The translations under genes and the position numbers were made by a program. A stretch of DNA of 64,000 nt from Donghicola tyrosinivorans (GTDB lineage Bacteria > Pseudomonadota > Alphaproteobacteria > Rhodobacterales > Rhodobacteraceae), in assembly GCF_003003355.1 (NCBI RefSeq), contig NZ_PVTQ01000009.1:62001-126000 (forward strand), given 5' to 3'. How positions within the stretch are numbered: the stretch's first letter is position 1; every line of letters starts with the position of its first letter. This document shows, in pieces, positions 17,213 to 27,849 of this stretch. The notes beneath the pieces are model-generated. The model did not search any database, was not told the DNA's origin, and saw nothing but the letters and a program-made list of their open reading frames with translations.

Positions 17213-18730
17213 ATGACTGCACCCAAGCCCGTTGTTCTGTGTATTCTTGATGGTTGGGGTCTGAGTGATAGCAACTCGGCCAATGCGCCGGCTTTGGCGG
17301 ACACCCCGAATTTCGACCGGATCTGGAACGATTGCCCCCATGCGCGGCTGATCACCCATGGTCCTGATGCGGGTCTTCCCAGCGGGCAGATGGGCAACTC
17401 TGAGGTCGGTCACACCAATATCGGCGCGGGCCGTGTGGTGGCGATGGATTTGGGCCAGATCGATTTGGCGATCGAGGACGGGTCTTTCTACGAAAATCCT
17501 GCCTTGCAGGATTTTATCACCAAGGTGAAGGAAAGCGCAGGGATGGCTCATGTAATGGGTCTGATCTCGGATGGCGGTGTGCATGGTCACACGGTCCATG
17601 CGCTGGCCGCGGCCAAGGCGATCACCGATGCAGGCGTCCTTGTGGCGATGCATGTGATCACCGACGGGCGCGATGTGGCGCCAAAGTCCGCAGACAAATA
17701 CGTGGCCGAACTGGAAGAGAAGCTGCCCGAGGGTGCCTTTATCGCCACCGTGTCGGGCCGCTACTATGCCATGGACCGCGACAACCGCTGGGAGCGGGTT
17801 CAGCTGGCCTATGACGCGATGATCCACGGCAAGGCCCCTGATGCAGAGAGCGTCGCGGCGGCGATTGAGGCCAGCTATGCCGAGGATGTTCTGGACGAGT
17901 TCATCAAGCCCGTGACCATCGGCGGCTATGAGGGTGTGCATGACGGGGACGGGGTCTTCTGCCTGAACTTCCGTGCGGACCGCGCCCGTGAAATCCTGCG
18001 CGCCATTGGCGAGCCTGACTTTGCCGATTTCGACGCGGGCGAGCGTCCTGCTTTGTCGGCGCTCTTGGGCATGGTGGAATATTCCGAAGGTCATAGCGCC
18101 TATATGACCACCGCCTACCCCAAGCGTGAGATCGTCAATACGCTGGGCGCGTGGGTGGCCAAACAGGGCAAGACCCAGTTCCGTCTGGCGGAAACCGAGA
18201 AATACCCGCATGTGACCTTCTTCCTCAACGGCGGGAAAGAGACCCCCGAAGAGGGCGAAGATCGCTTTATGCCCAAATCGCCAAAGGTGGCGACCTATGA
18301 TTTGCAGCCCGAAATGTCGGCCCCCGAAGTGACCGAGAAATTCGTGGAAGCGATTAACAGCGGCTATGACCTGATCGTCGTGAACTATGCCAACCCCGAC
18401 ATGGTCGGTCACACTGGCGATCTGGAGGCGGCGAAGGCGGCATGTACCGCTGTGGACACTGGGCTGGGCAGGGCGCTGGAGGCGCTGGCGGCCAATGGTG
18501 GCGCGATGATCGTCACTGCCGACCACGGTAACTGCGAGGTTATGGTTGATCCCGCAACCGGCGGCGCACATACCGCGCACACGCTGAACCTTGTGCCTGT
18601 GGTGCTGGTGGGTGGCCCCGAGGGGGCCGCGCTGCGTGATGGCCGTCTGGCCGATCTGGCACCCACGGTGCTGGCGTTGATGGAATTGCCCCAGCCTGAG
18701 GAAATGACCGGGGAGAGCCTGCTGAAGTGA
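17213..18730 (+). CDS. gpmI: 2,3-bisphosphoglycerate-independent phosphoglycerate mutase
   Basis: The 505-residue dimanganese enzyme interconverts 3- and 2-phosphoglycerate. Asp13 in ILDGWG and the nucleophile Ser63 in GQMGNSEVGHTN are in place, and the C-terminal VTADHGNCE block supplies metal ligands. A GTG directly precedes the ATG; I choose the ATG because its spacing to GGAGGG (17201-17206) is better. Its stop overlaps the GTG start of the EnvC-like gene by four bases (GTGA), so the two are translationally coupled. Confidence 0.96.
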   Translation: MTAPKPVVLCILDGWGLSDSNSANAPALADTPNFDRIWNDCPHARLITHGPDAGLPSGQMGNSEVGHTNIGAGRVVAMDLGQIDLAIEDGSFYENPALQDFITKVKESAGMAHVMGLISDGGVHGHTVHALAAAKAITDAGVLVAMHVITDGRDVAPKSADKYVAELEEKLPEGAFIATVSGRYYAMDRDNRWERVQLAYDAMIHGKAPDAESVAAAIEASYAEDVLDEFIKPVTIGGYEGVHDGDGVFCLNFRADRAREILRAIGEPDFADFDAGERPALSALLGMVEYSEGHSAYMTTAYPKREIVNTLGAWVAKQGKTQFRLAETEKYPHVTFFLNGGKETPEEGEDRFMPKSPKVATYDLQPEMSAPEVTEKFVEAINSGYDLIVVNYANPDMVGHTGDLEAAKAACTAVDTGLGRALEALAANGGAMIVTADHGNCEVMVDPATGGAHTAHTLNLVPVVLVGGPEGAALRDGRLADLAPTVLALMELPQPEEMTGESLLK

Positions 18731-19860
18731 GCTTGCTGCGCGCTGTTTGCCTAGCCCTGTCCTTTGCTGCGCCAGCTATGGCGCAGGACGATCCGGCTGC
18801 GGCGGCTTTGGCCGCCAAAGAGCAGTTGCAGGCGGCCCATGCGGCGCTGGATGCGGCCAGCGGCAGTCAGGATCGGGTCGAGGCACTGACGCGTACTGTC
18901 CAAGCCTATGAGGCGGGATTGCAGGCCATGCGGAATGGCCTGCGCCGTGCGGCGATCCGTGAAACAGCTTTGCGGGAAAGTCTGGATGCCAAGCGGGACG
19001 AGGTCTCGGCCCTGTTGGGCACCTTGCAGACCATCGGCCGCGCCCCTGCGCCGATGATGCTGATGCATCCGTCGGGGCCGACGGGGACGGCGCGGGCGGG
19101 GATGATCCTGTCTGATATCTCGCCTGCGGTTCAGTCCGAAGTGAATGTCCTGAGCGCGCAACTGGATGAGGTGCGCACCCTGCGGGCCTTGCAGCAGACT
19201 GCGGCTGAAACCCTGCGCGACGGCTTGCAAGGGGTGCAGGAAGCACGGACCGAGTTGAGCAAAGCCATCAGTGACCGTGTTGACCTGCCCCGCCGCTTTT
19301 CCGCCGATCCGGTGAAAGAGGCGCTGCTGATCGCCTCGGCCGAGACGCTGGAGGGGTTCGCAGGTGGCCTGAGTGAAATCGTGGTGGATGACATTCCCGA
19401 AGGCGAGGGTGCGTTGCAGCCATTCGTGGGGCCGGAGAAGGGTGATTTGCCCTTACCGGTGCAGGGAACGATTCTGCGGATGCCCGGCGAAGCCGATGCC
19501 GCAGGCATCCCGCGCCCAGGTATCATTATCGCAACCGAGCCCGGTGCGCTGGTCACCAACCCCTCGGCGGCGACGGTGCGCTATGCAGGTCCCCTGCTGG
19601 ACTACGGAAACGTGATAATTCTAGAGCCCGAACCGGACATTCTTTTCGTGCTTGCGGGCATGGAACAGGTTTACGGTGAGGTCGGACAGGTATTGCCTGC
19701 GGGCGATCCGGTAGGTTTGATGGGCGGCGAGAGGCCAGCACAGGATGCGGTAGCCACGCAAACCGGTGCGAGCCAGAGCAGTGAAACGCTCTATTTAGAG
19801 ATCAGGGAAGGCCAGCAGCCGGTAGATCCGGCGGAATGGTTCAAGACGGATAAGGACTGA
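18727..19860 (+). CDS. EnvC-like murein hydrolase activator
   Basis: A 377-residue exported protein. The first ~20 residues form a signal peptide ending AMA before QDD. Residues ~25-190 are alanine-, arginine- and glutamate-rich coiled coil, and the C-terminal ~110 residues are an M23/LytM-like domain. In that domain the HxH zinc motif is replaced (FVLAGM where active enzymes have YAHL), so it should be inactive, as in EnvC, which activates amidases at the septum. The GTG start overlaps gpmI; ctpA follows 5 bases later, the common alphaproteobacterial order. Confidence 0.85.
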   Translation: MSLLRAVCLALSFAAPAMAQDDPAAAALAAKEQLQAAHAALDAASGSQDRVEALTRTVQAYEAGLQAMRNGLRRAAIRETALRESLDAKRDEVSALLGTLQTIGRAPAPMMLMHPSGPTGTARAGMILSDISPAVQSEVNVLSAQLDEVRTLRALQQTAAETLRDGLQGVQEARTELSKAISDRVDLPRRFSADPVKEALLIASAETLEGFAGGLSEIVVDDIPEGEGALQPFVGPEKGDLPLPVQGTILRMPGEADAAGIPRPGIIIATEPGALVTNPSAATVRYAGPLLDYGNVIILEPEPDILFVLAGMEQVYGEVGQVLPAGDPVGLMGGERPAQDAVATQTGASQSSETLYLEIREGQQPVDPAEWFKTDKD

Positions 19861-19865
19861 AGACT

Positions 19866-21199
<1,334 letters not shown>

Positions 21200-21203
<4 letters not shown>

Positions 21204-21682
21204 GCCCCGAAGACATTCTGAAGCTGCCCTACCGGCAAAACGTGGGCGTTATGATCGTCAATGGCGAGAACCACGTCTGGGTCGGGCAGCGGCTGGACAG
21301 CGAGGTTCCCGCCTGGCAGATGCCCCAAGGGGGCATCGACAAGGGCGAGGACCCGAAAGTGGCAGCCTTGCGCGAGCTGGAAGAAGAGACCGGTATCGCC
21401 CCCGATCAGGTGGTGGTCGAGGCCGAGACCGATGGCTGGCTGGCCTATGACCTGCCCCATGACATCGTGCCGAAAATCTGGAAGGGCCGCTATCGCGGGC
21501 AGGAGCAGAAGTGGTTCCTGATGCGCTATCTGGGCCCTGACGAGGCGATCGTTATCGAGCAGGAGCATCCCGAGTTCAGCGAGTGGCGCTGGCTGCCGGT
21601 GGATGATCTGGTCGACAACATCGTGCCGTTCAAGCGCGCGGTCTATGAGCAAGTCGTGGCAGCGTTCCGCCAGTATTTGTGA
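21200..21682 (+). CDS. rppH: RNA pyrophosphohydrolase
   Basis: A 160-residue Nudix enzyme that removes pyrophosphate from mRNA 5' ends, starting decay. The Nudix box [20 protein letters not shown] with ETGI is complete, and the N-terminal [11 protein letters not shown] and C-terminal [20 protein letters not shown] match RppH. The GTG start overlaps the ctpA stop (GTGA). It is the last gene of the rsfS-to-rppH run; two 3'-end motifs and a terminator follow. Confidence 0.95.
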
Positions 21683-21711
21683 GGCGTTGCCTTTGGGCCG
21701 AGGTCTGCGCC

Positions 21712-21735
21712 GTGAGTATTTAGGCAATAAAGAAG
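21712..21735 (+). repeat. Copy 2 of the 3'-end motif
   Basis: GTGAGTATTTAGGCAATAAA plus GAAG lies 29 bases beyond the rppH stop. It differs from copy 3, 77 bases on, mainly in the middle trinucleotides. Confidence 0.7.
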
Positions 21736-21788
21736 CCTGCACGGCGGGTTGACCGGCTGGGGGCGCTCTTGCGGCAAAGCTTGCGCCG

Positions 21789-21812
21789 GTGAGTATTTAG
21801 GTCAAGAAGAAG
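21789..21812 (+). repeat. Copy 3 of the 3'-end motif
   Basis: GTGAGTATTTAGGTCAAGAA plus GAAG directly abuts the terminator stem at 21811. Confidence 0.7.
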
Positions 21813-21838
21813 GCGGGGCGTTTGCTCTGCCTTTTTTG
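21811..21838 (+). terminator. Intrinsic terminator after rppH
   Basis: A 9-bp stem with two G:U pairs (21811-21819 with 21824-21832) and a GTTT loop is followed by six T. It directly follows 3'-end motif copy 3 and probably ends the rsfS-rppH transcript. Confidence 0.75.
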
Positions 21839-21858
21839 TTTCGCGTCCGGAGGCGGCT

Positions 21859-22734
21859 ATGATCGACAAGCTGGAGATGTTTATCGCCTTGGCGCAGCAC
21901 AGCCATTTCGGGCGGGCGGCGGAGGCTTGCGGGGTGACGCAGCCGACGCTCTCGGCTGCGATCCGGCAGTTGGAAGAGCAGCTGGGGGTGATGCTGGTCT
22001 GGCGGGGCAGCCGGTTTCAGGGGCTGACGCCGGAAGGGCAGCGGGTGCTGGAATGGGCGCGGCAGATTTGCGGTGATGCGCGGGCCATGCGCGAGGAGAT
22101 GCGGGCGCGCAAGAGTGGCCTCTCGGGCCATGTGCGTTTGGGCGTTGTGCCGACTGCGGTCAGTATGGTGCGCCTGTTGACCGTGCCTTTTGCCGAGCGC
22201 CATCCGGGGGTGAAGTTCACTATCCTGTCGCGGACGAGTGCGGAGATTTTGTCTTTGCTGGAAGATCACCGGATCGATGCGGGGCTGAGCTATCTGGAGA
22301 ACGAGCCCTTGGGCCGCGTGGTGACGGTGCCGCTCTATGAAGAGCGTTATGTCCTGATGGTGCCTGAGGGGCATCCTTTGGCCCTGCAGGGGCATGCGGA
22401 TTGGGCCGATGTCGGAGGCGAGGCTTTGGCGGCGCTGACGCCGGATATGCAGAATCGCCGGATTTTGAACCAGCTTTTGCTGGCGGCTGGGGCGGCCCCC
22501 GAGATCGCGGTGGAAAGCAACAGCGTTCTGGCCTTGGTGGCGCAGGTGCGGGCGGGGGGCTGTGTGACCATTCTGCCCGAGGGCAATGCCGAGATGTTCG
22601 CGATGGAGGGGCTGGCCTGTTTGCCTTTGGCGGGAGGCGGGCAGCCCTTGGGGCTGATTGCGCCCGAGCGCGAGCCCTATACGCCGGTCCTGGCGGCGCT
22701 GATTGATGAGGCGCGGCGGGTGGCCGCGCCCTGA
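21859..22734 (+). CDS. LysR-family transcriptional regulator
   Basis: A 291-residue LysR protein. The N-terminal helix-turn-helix reads SHFGRAAEACGVTQPTLSAAIRQLEEQLG, followed by a linker helix and a periplasmic-binding-fold effector domain from about residue 90 (VRLGVVPTAVSM). A GGAGGC site precedes the ATG. No divergent partner is adjacent: rppH is co-oriented upstream and mipZ is convergent, 7 bases beyond the stop. The target is therefore not apparent from this window. Confidence 0.88.
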   Translation: MIDKLEMFIALAQHSHFGRAAEACGVTQPTLSAAIRQLEEQLGVMLVWRGSRFQGLTPEGQRVLEWARQICGDARAMREEMRARKSGLSGHVRLGVVPTAVSMVRLLTVPFAERHPGVKFTILSRTSAEILSLLEDHRIDAGLSYLENEPLGRVVTVPLYEERYVLMVPEGHPLALQGHADWADVGGEALAALTPDMQNRRILNQLLLAAGAAPEIAVESNSVLALVAQVRAGGCVTILPEGNAEMFAMEGLACLPLAGGGQPLGLIAPEREPYTPVLAALIDEARRVAAP

Positions 22735-22741
22735 TCCGTTC

Positions 22742-23551
22742 TTAGAAGTTCACTTTGACGCCGGGCAGGTTCAGCGTCTTGATCAGGTCGCGCAGTTCCT
22801 GACGGGCGGCGATGTTCGAGATCGAGAGTTGCGTCACACCGATGTCCTTGAGGTCCAGCAGCGTAAGACCCTTGGGGAAGAGTTCGCGGAAGACCACACG
22901 TTCCGAAAAGCCGGGGGCGATGCGGAAGCCGATCCGCTGGGCCAGTTTTTCCACCGCGGCGGTCATCTTCTTTTTGTTGATCATGTTCTGGGCGCCGATC
23001 CGATTGCGGACCACGATCCAGTCAATCGGCGAAAGGCCGGCCTGTGCGCGCAGCTGGCGGGCGTGCCAGACCATCTCTGAATAGACCGAGGGGCCAAGGA
23101 TCGTCTCGCCGTCCGCATCGGTGCGGGCCAGCAGGTCAAAGTCCACGAAGCTGTCGTTCAGGGGGGTGACCAGCGTGTCGGCAAGGCTGTGGGCCATCTG
23201 GCTGAGGCGGGTGTGCGAGCCGGGGCAATCGATCAGGATGAAATCGCAGTCGGCCTCGAACGCTTGTACGGCGGCCGAGAGGCGGGCGTCGTAGATGTTC
23301 TCGCCGTCCTTGAGGGTGGCGGGATCGATCTCGGGCAGTTCGGAGTAGAGGGGGCTGGGAAGGGTGATGCCTTCGAGCTTCATGAAACGGGCGCGGTTTT
23401 CGGCGTAGCGGCCGAAGGACTTCTGACGCATGTCCAGATCCAGTGCGCCGACCTTGAACCCGAGGCGCACCAGCGCGGTTGCGATATGCATCGAGGTGGT
23501 CGATTTACCCGAACCGCCCTTTTCATTGCCGACAACAATGATATGCGCCAT
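22742..23551 (-). CDS. mipZ: Division-plane positioning ATPase MipZ
   Basis: A 269-residue ParA/MinD-type ATPase. In Caulobacter MipZ forms a gradient from the pole-bound ParB and inhibits FtsZ away from mid-cell. The deviant Walker A is NEKGGSGKSTT (residues 9-19) and the later DFILIDCPG is the switch region. The ALDLDMRQKSFGRYAENR segment after the second strand is typical of MipZ rather than ParA. It is a single gene; the start has a GGGATAAAGG leader. Confidence 0.93.
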   Translation of the reverse strand: MAHIIVVGNEKGGSGKSTTSMHIATALVRLGFKVGALDLDMRQKSFGRYAENRARFMKLEGITLPSPLYSELPEIDPATLKDGENIYDARLSAAVQAFEADCDFILIDCPGSHTRLSQMAHSLADTLVTPLNDSFVDFDLLARTDADGETILGPSVYSEMVWHARQLRAQAGLSPIDWIVVRNRIGAQNMINKKKMTAAVEKLAQRIGFRIAPGFSERVVFRELFPKGLTLLDLKDIGVTQLSISNIAARQELRDLIKTLNLPGVKVNF

Positions 23552-23736
23552 ACGCCTTTATCCCTTTTCCATGCCCTGCCACGGGCCGTTCTTTAGCATT
23601 GCTTATGCATAGCGAGAGGCGGAAACGGCAAGACCGTGCATGTCGCCTGACGCTATTTTTTCACCAGATTTTGCCATTTTCCCACCATTTTGTGGGGCAG
23701 ATGACAATATGCAGCAGATTTGGTGGTGATGTGGTG

Positions 23737-25425
23737 TCACGCGGCGTCGGTCAGGACGCAGGCGCGGACCAGCTTTGCCTCGTAGGTGCGCAGGCAGGGG
23801 CGGGCGGTCTGGCCGTAGCTTTTGGTTACATGGGCCGCGTCCAGTTCGGGGAAGATGCTCAGGATCTCGGATCGGGCGGCAGCGGTCATGGCGTTCCAGC
23901 ATTCCGCGCCGGGATGCAGGCTTTCCGAGGCCAGTCCTTCGGCGAAGACGATCTGGTGGTTGTCAAAGAGCATGTGGAAATATTCCACGGTCGGGCCCTC
24001 TTGGCGGGTGACGAAACGGCCATCGACCAGATGTTTTGCGGCGATGAGGATTTCCTCTTCTCCCAGCAGCAGTTCGGCGCGGGGGTGGCGGAACCAGATG
24101 CGGTGATTGGGCGAGAGCAGAAGGTCTGCGGTGGTGCCGAAGACCCCCTGGCGGATGCGGACAGGGGCCAGATCTCCTTGGGCGCAGACGGTGCGGCTGC
24201 CGATCCATCGGACCGGTTGATAGCCGTTGTCCATGGTTTGGACCTTGTCGCCCGCGCGGATGTCCTGAATGGGGATCGCGCCGCGTTGGGTGGCGATCAG
24301 GGTGCCGCGGGCAAAGCAGATTACGCCGGTGCGGGTTGTGGTCAGTAGGTCGGCGTTTACCGGTTCTCCTTTGTTCTTGAGGGTGATGTCCAGCGCGCCG
24401 GTGAATGCCGCATAGTTGGTGCCGCTAATGGTCCCGTCTAGTGCCCCATCCGCCGCGTCTGCCTTCATCAGTTGTAGCGGGGTTTTGTAATGCTGGGCCG
24501 GATCGCTGATGGTGGCGTTGATCTGCGCCAGAGAGGTGGTCGAATAGTAGCCACCCAATGCGATAGCGTCGGTATTCTCGCCCTCGCCGGTGGTGAAGTC
24601 GGTGATGGTGACACTGCCGCCAGTGTAGATGAAGATGTCGCCGCCATCGCCGCCAGTGACGGTATCGCCGTCGCCCATCATGATGGTGTCGTCGCCCGCA
24701 CCGCCGATGATGACGTCGCTGCCGCTGCCACCGTCGATGATGTCGCCGCCCGCACCGCCGTCTATGGTGTCAGCACCGCTGCCGCCGTCAATCGTATCAC
24801 TGCCATCATTACCGCTAAGGGTATCGGCACCGAGCCCGCCCGAGATCACGTCGTTACCATCGCCGCCGTAGATCGTGTCCACGCCGTTGCCACCGTCGAT
24901 GGTGTCATCGCCGCCGCTGCCGTCGATCATATCGGGGCCGTTATCGCCTTGAATAGCATCGCCCAATTCGGTGATTGGGCTGCCGTTGCTGTCGGTAAAA
25001 CCCGCAGTCATCGTGTCGGCGCCGTTCAGACCCCGTACGATGCCATCGCCTTGCAGGGTGAAGCTGGCGCTCTGGTCAAAGGTGATCGCAACACCGCTGA
25101 TCCCAGTCAGCGACAGGCCGTCCACCGCATGGAAATACAACTGATCGCCGATGGAAAAGACCATCAGTGGCAGATTTGCCGTCGTCACGCCCATGTCGAT
25201 CGTCGCGGTCGCCTGCCCGAGATAGCTGGCGCTTTGGCCGCTTTGTCCGTTCAGGGCGAATTGGAAACTCTGGCCCGGAGACAGAGAGGCATCGCTGGCG
25301 GCAATGGCTCCGTCAACGGTCTGCTGCATTTGGGTGCCGCTGGCAATCGAGAGGCCAGCGTCCAGATCCACGCCGCTAAGGCTACCCTGATACAGGTAGA
25401 TATGTTGGAGAGAATACGTACCCAT
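23737..25425 (-). CDS. RTX-repeat protein with C-terminal Hint domain (paralogue A)
   Basis: A 562-residue acidic protein in four parts: an N-terminal beta-rich region (~1-135) without signal peptide; about ten glycine-aspartate nonapeptide repeats of the RTX calcium-binding type (~155-260); a linker region (~265-365); and a Hint domain starting at Cys370 in GVICFARGT. The Hint B block LSPNHRIW and F block FDNHQIVFAEG are present, followed by ~60 residues ending in TARPCLRTYEAKL. RTX repeats suggest type I secretion and extracellular action; Hint folds can self-cleave. No secretion genes are nearby. Its paralogue is divergent at 26026. Function unknown. Confidence 0.85.
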   Translation of the reverse strand: MGTYSLQHIYLYQGSLSGVDLDAGLSIASGTQMQQTVDGAIAASDASLSPGQSFQFALNGQSGQSASYLGQATATIDMGVTTANLPLMVFSIGDQLYFHAVDGLSLTGISGVAITFDQSASFTLQGDGIVRGLNGADTMTAGFTDSNGSPITELGDAIQGDNGPDMIDGSGGDDTIDGGNGVDTIYGGDGNDVISGGLGADTLSGNDGSDTIDGGSGADTIDGGAGGDIIDGGSGSDVIIGGAGDDTIMMGDGDTVTGGDGGDIFIYTGGSVTITDFTTGEGENTDAIALGGYYSTTSLAQINATISDPAQHYKTPLQLMKADAADGALDGTISGTNYAAFTGALDITLKNKGEPVNADLLTTTRTGVICFARGTLIATQRGAIPIQDIRAGDKVQTMDNGYQPVRWIGSRTVCAQGDLAPVRIRQGVFGTTADLLLSPNHRIWFRHPRAELLLGEEEILIAAKHLVDGRFVTRQEGPTVEYFHMLFDNHQIVFAEGLASESLHPGAECWNAMTAAARSEILSIFPELDAAHVTKSYGQTARPCLRTYEAKLVRACVLTDAA

Positions 25426-26025
25426 CCGATGATCCAGCTTTCTGCTTCGGGTCTCTTGAACGGACCCGCCTGCGCGCTCACGCGAATTTGCTGTCTCAAA
25501 GATATTACGTTCATCGGTATGTTACATTTACCCTTTGGGCTAAATGCTTATATCAAAAATGTGTATATATTACAATTGCTTGCATGGCATTTTTCGAGAC
25601 ATCTCGCCTAGCGCGCGTTTGCTATCCTTTTGGATATAAGGTAAAAGTGCTAATCATGTTTTGCGCAAAGCTTTAGACGACACCTTTGCGAAGGCTTACG
25701 AATCTGCAAATACCTGTTTCAGGTATTCATCTTTGATGTTGATTTATAGGGGTGCGATCCTTCGCAAAGCGTAGAGCGCAGGCTATGTGCCTCTTTTAGA
25801 TCACATTTTTGAAACATCTGTGCATATTTATCGGATGTCTTGCATAAGCTTTTGAAATCAAAAATGGAAAAAAGTTTCAAACGGCTCTTCATGATCAGCG
25901 TTGCATTTTTGCGGTCTGATTGAGTTGGACGTTCTGAGGTGTGCATCACATCCTTAAGGGCAAGAGCGTATCTGCCAGTTCCCCATTTTACCCGAGTGTA
26001 ACGCGTAAGCCTGAGGAACATTTTG
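25426..26025. promoter_or_regulatory. AT-rich divergent control region between the two RTX-Hint genes
   Basis: This 600-base stretch has no supported gene and is visibly richer in A and T than the flanks. It must hold promoters for both genes. It contains an 8-bp perfect inverted repeat at 25709-25727 (AATACCTG TTT CAGGTATT), nested in an 11-bp perfect inverted repeat, CTTTGCGAAGG at 25684-25694 and CCTTCGCAAAG at 25759-25769. Either could be an operator or an RNA structure. Confidence 0.6.
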
Positions 26026-27681
26026 ATGCCCACATATGCTTCCACGAATGCAAATGCGAACTATGCTTACAACGACTCGTTCCTGTCACTAACGGGAACA
26101 CTGGTTCAGGCGCTGGTTCTAAATGACCTGTCCAGCAGTGGCGCAGTGACCTTTGAGGACAACGATGGCACGCTGCAGCCGGACGAGAGTTTCGCTGTTA
26201 TCAACGCCAGCGGCGCTGCGCAGATGGCGACCTACCTAGGGTCGGGCACCGCCTACACACTGGGGCTGAATCTGTTCGGGATTGGGGTGCGTCTGAACGA
26301 AAAGCCGGTGATGGCTTATGAGATTGGCGGTCAGGTGTATCTGTACACCCCTGAGGGGCTGCCGATCCTGTCAGGGATCATCACCTATTTCGAGATTGAT
26401 GCGAACGCCAGCTTCACCTTCGACACCGACCCTAACGGGATCGTTGATGGTAGCTCTACCTCTGAGGTGATGGGTGTGGGCTACACCGATGGCGACGGGG
26501 ACCAGATCACCAACGGCGCTGACAGTATCCGAGGCAACGGGGGCGATGATACGATCAACGCCGGAGACGGAGCCGACACGGTAGATGGCGGCGCAGACAA
26601 CGACGTGATTTATGGCGGCAACGGCAACGATGTGCTGATTGGCGGCAGCGGCAATGACATTCTGGATGGCGAGGCTGGCAGCGACCAGCTGCTTGGAGGC
26701 GAAGGTGATGACCAACTGACCGGTGGCGAGGGGGATACTCTGACCGGTGGGGCTGGGAATGACCAGTTCGTCTACACGGGCGGCTTGGTGCTGATCGACG
26801 ACTTTGGCAACGACGACGGTTTTCTGGATGACGGCGATACTACCAACAATGACTTCGTGGACCTGAGCGGGTACTACGACATTGATGCGGTCACGCTGGT
26901 GAATGCCCGCATCGCCAACCCCGAGGACCAGTTCCGCAATGCACTCGATCTGCTTAAGGCGGACCAGTTGGACGGGACGCTGGATGGGGTGGTCGAGGGG
27001 ACGGATTACTCTGACATCATCGGCTCGATTGATCTGACGCTTCAGTCCGGTGGCGGCGCGGTGGCCGGCGCCAGCCTGACCAACGACAACACCGGCGTGA
27101 TCTGCTTTGTGCGCGGGACGCTGATCAGCACGCAACGCGGACAGATTCCGGTTGAGGAACTGACCTGTGCGGACAAGGTCCAGACCATGGACAACGGGAT
27201 GCGGCCCATTCGCTGGATCGGGCATCGTTCGGTCAGTGGGCGCGGGGCGCTGGCGCCGGTGCGGATCACCAAGGGCGCCTTGACCAACGACCGCGATATT
27301 CTGCTGTCGCCCAATCACCGGGTCTGGCTGCGAGACACCCATAGCGGCCTATATATGGGAACCGAGGAAGTCCTGGTTTCGGCCAAGCATCTCACAGGGG
27401 CGAAGGGGGTCGAGGTGGCCTCTTGCGATACGGTGGAATATTTCCACCTGCTGTTTGATAACCATGAGGTGATCTTTGCCGAAGGGATGCCAAGCGAAAG
27501 CCTGCATCCGGGCAAGCAGACGTGGGGCACATTTGGCGATGCGGCCCGCGCGGAAATTCTGGAGATCTTCCCCGAACTAAACGCCGAGCAGGTGACCGAG
27601 ACCTATGGCATCACTGCCCGTCCCTGTGCGCGGTTCTATGAGGGCCGATTGATCGGCCAGATGGTCATGCAGCGCCGCTGA
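26026..27681 (+). CDS. RTX-repeat protein with C-terminal Hint domain (paralogue B)
   Basis: A 551-residue protein collinear with paralogue A: N-terminal region (~1-145), about seven to eight RTX nonapeptides (~165-245), a linker holding the shared LLKADQLDGTLDG-type block, and a Hint domain from Cys360 in GVICFVRGT with LSPNHRVW and FDNHEVIFAEG. The last 60 residues match A closely (IFPEL, TARPC). The ATG at 26026 has a GAGGA site 8 bases upstream; the preceding TTG is less likely. No signal peptide. Export by type I secretion is inferred from the repeats. The pair probably arose by duplication. Confidence 0.85.
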   Translation: MPTYASTNANANYAYNDSFLSLTGTLVQALVLNDLSSSGAVTFEDNDGTLQPDESFAVINASGAAQMATYLGSGTAYTLGLNLFGIGVRLNEKPVMAYEIGGQVYLYTPEGLPILSGIITYFEIDANASFTFDTDPNGIVDGSSTSEVMGVGYTDGDGDQITNGADSIRGNGGDDTINAGDGADTVDGGADNDVIYGGNGNDVLIGGSGNDILDGEAGSDQLLGGEGDDQLTGGEGDTLTGGAGNDQFVYTGGLVLIDDFGNDDGFLDDGDTTNNDFVDLSGYYDIDAVTLVNARIANPEDQFRNALDLLKADQLDGTLDGVVEGTDYSDIIGSIDLTLQSGGGAVAGASLTNDNTGVICFVRGTLISTQRGQIPVEELTCADKVQTMDNGMRPIRWIGHRSVSGRGALAPVRITKGALTNDRDILLSPNHRVWLRDTHSGLYMGTEEVLVSAKHLTGAKGVEVASCDTVEYFHLLFDNHEVIFAEGMPSESLHPGKQTWGTFGDAARAEILEIFPELNAEQVTETYGITARPCARFYEGRLIGQMVMQRR

Positions 27682-27793
27682 GGCGCAACGGTTCGGGTCT
27701 GCATCGGTTCGCAGGCCCCGGCGCTGCCGCGCTATCCCCCAATGCACTTGCAGGCAGCGCCCCTTATTCTTTCCCTCCTGCCACGCGCAGAAC

Positions 27794-27823
27794 GAAAAAC
27801 GCCGCGCTGGAAAGCGCGGCGTT
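27794..27823 (-). terminator. Intrinsic terminator of rplS-rpmE
   Basis: An 11-bp perfect stem (27813-27823 with 27798-27808) and four-base loop are followed on the minus strand by TTTTTCG. It lies 26 bases after the rpmE stop. Confidence 0.88.
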
Positions 27824-27849
27824 TGACGTTGAACCAATGCGGTAAGGGA

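Noticed and set aside
24640-24960. Repetitive DNA that could look like a tandem repeat or CRISPR array
   Set aside because: The periodicity is 27 bases in frame and encodes RTX nonapeptides; there are no unique spacers.
25709-25727. lux box at the AATACCTG-TTT-CAGGTATT palindrome
   Set aside because: The spacing between half-sites is far shorter than in lux boxes, and no LuxR/LuxI gene is in the window.
26525-26770. Similar 27-base periodic repeats
   Set aside because: They encode the RTX repeats of paralogue B.
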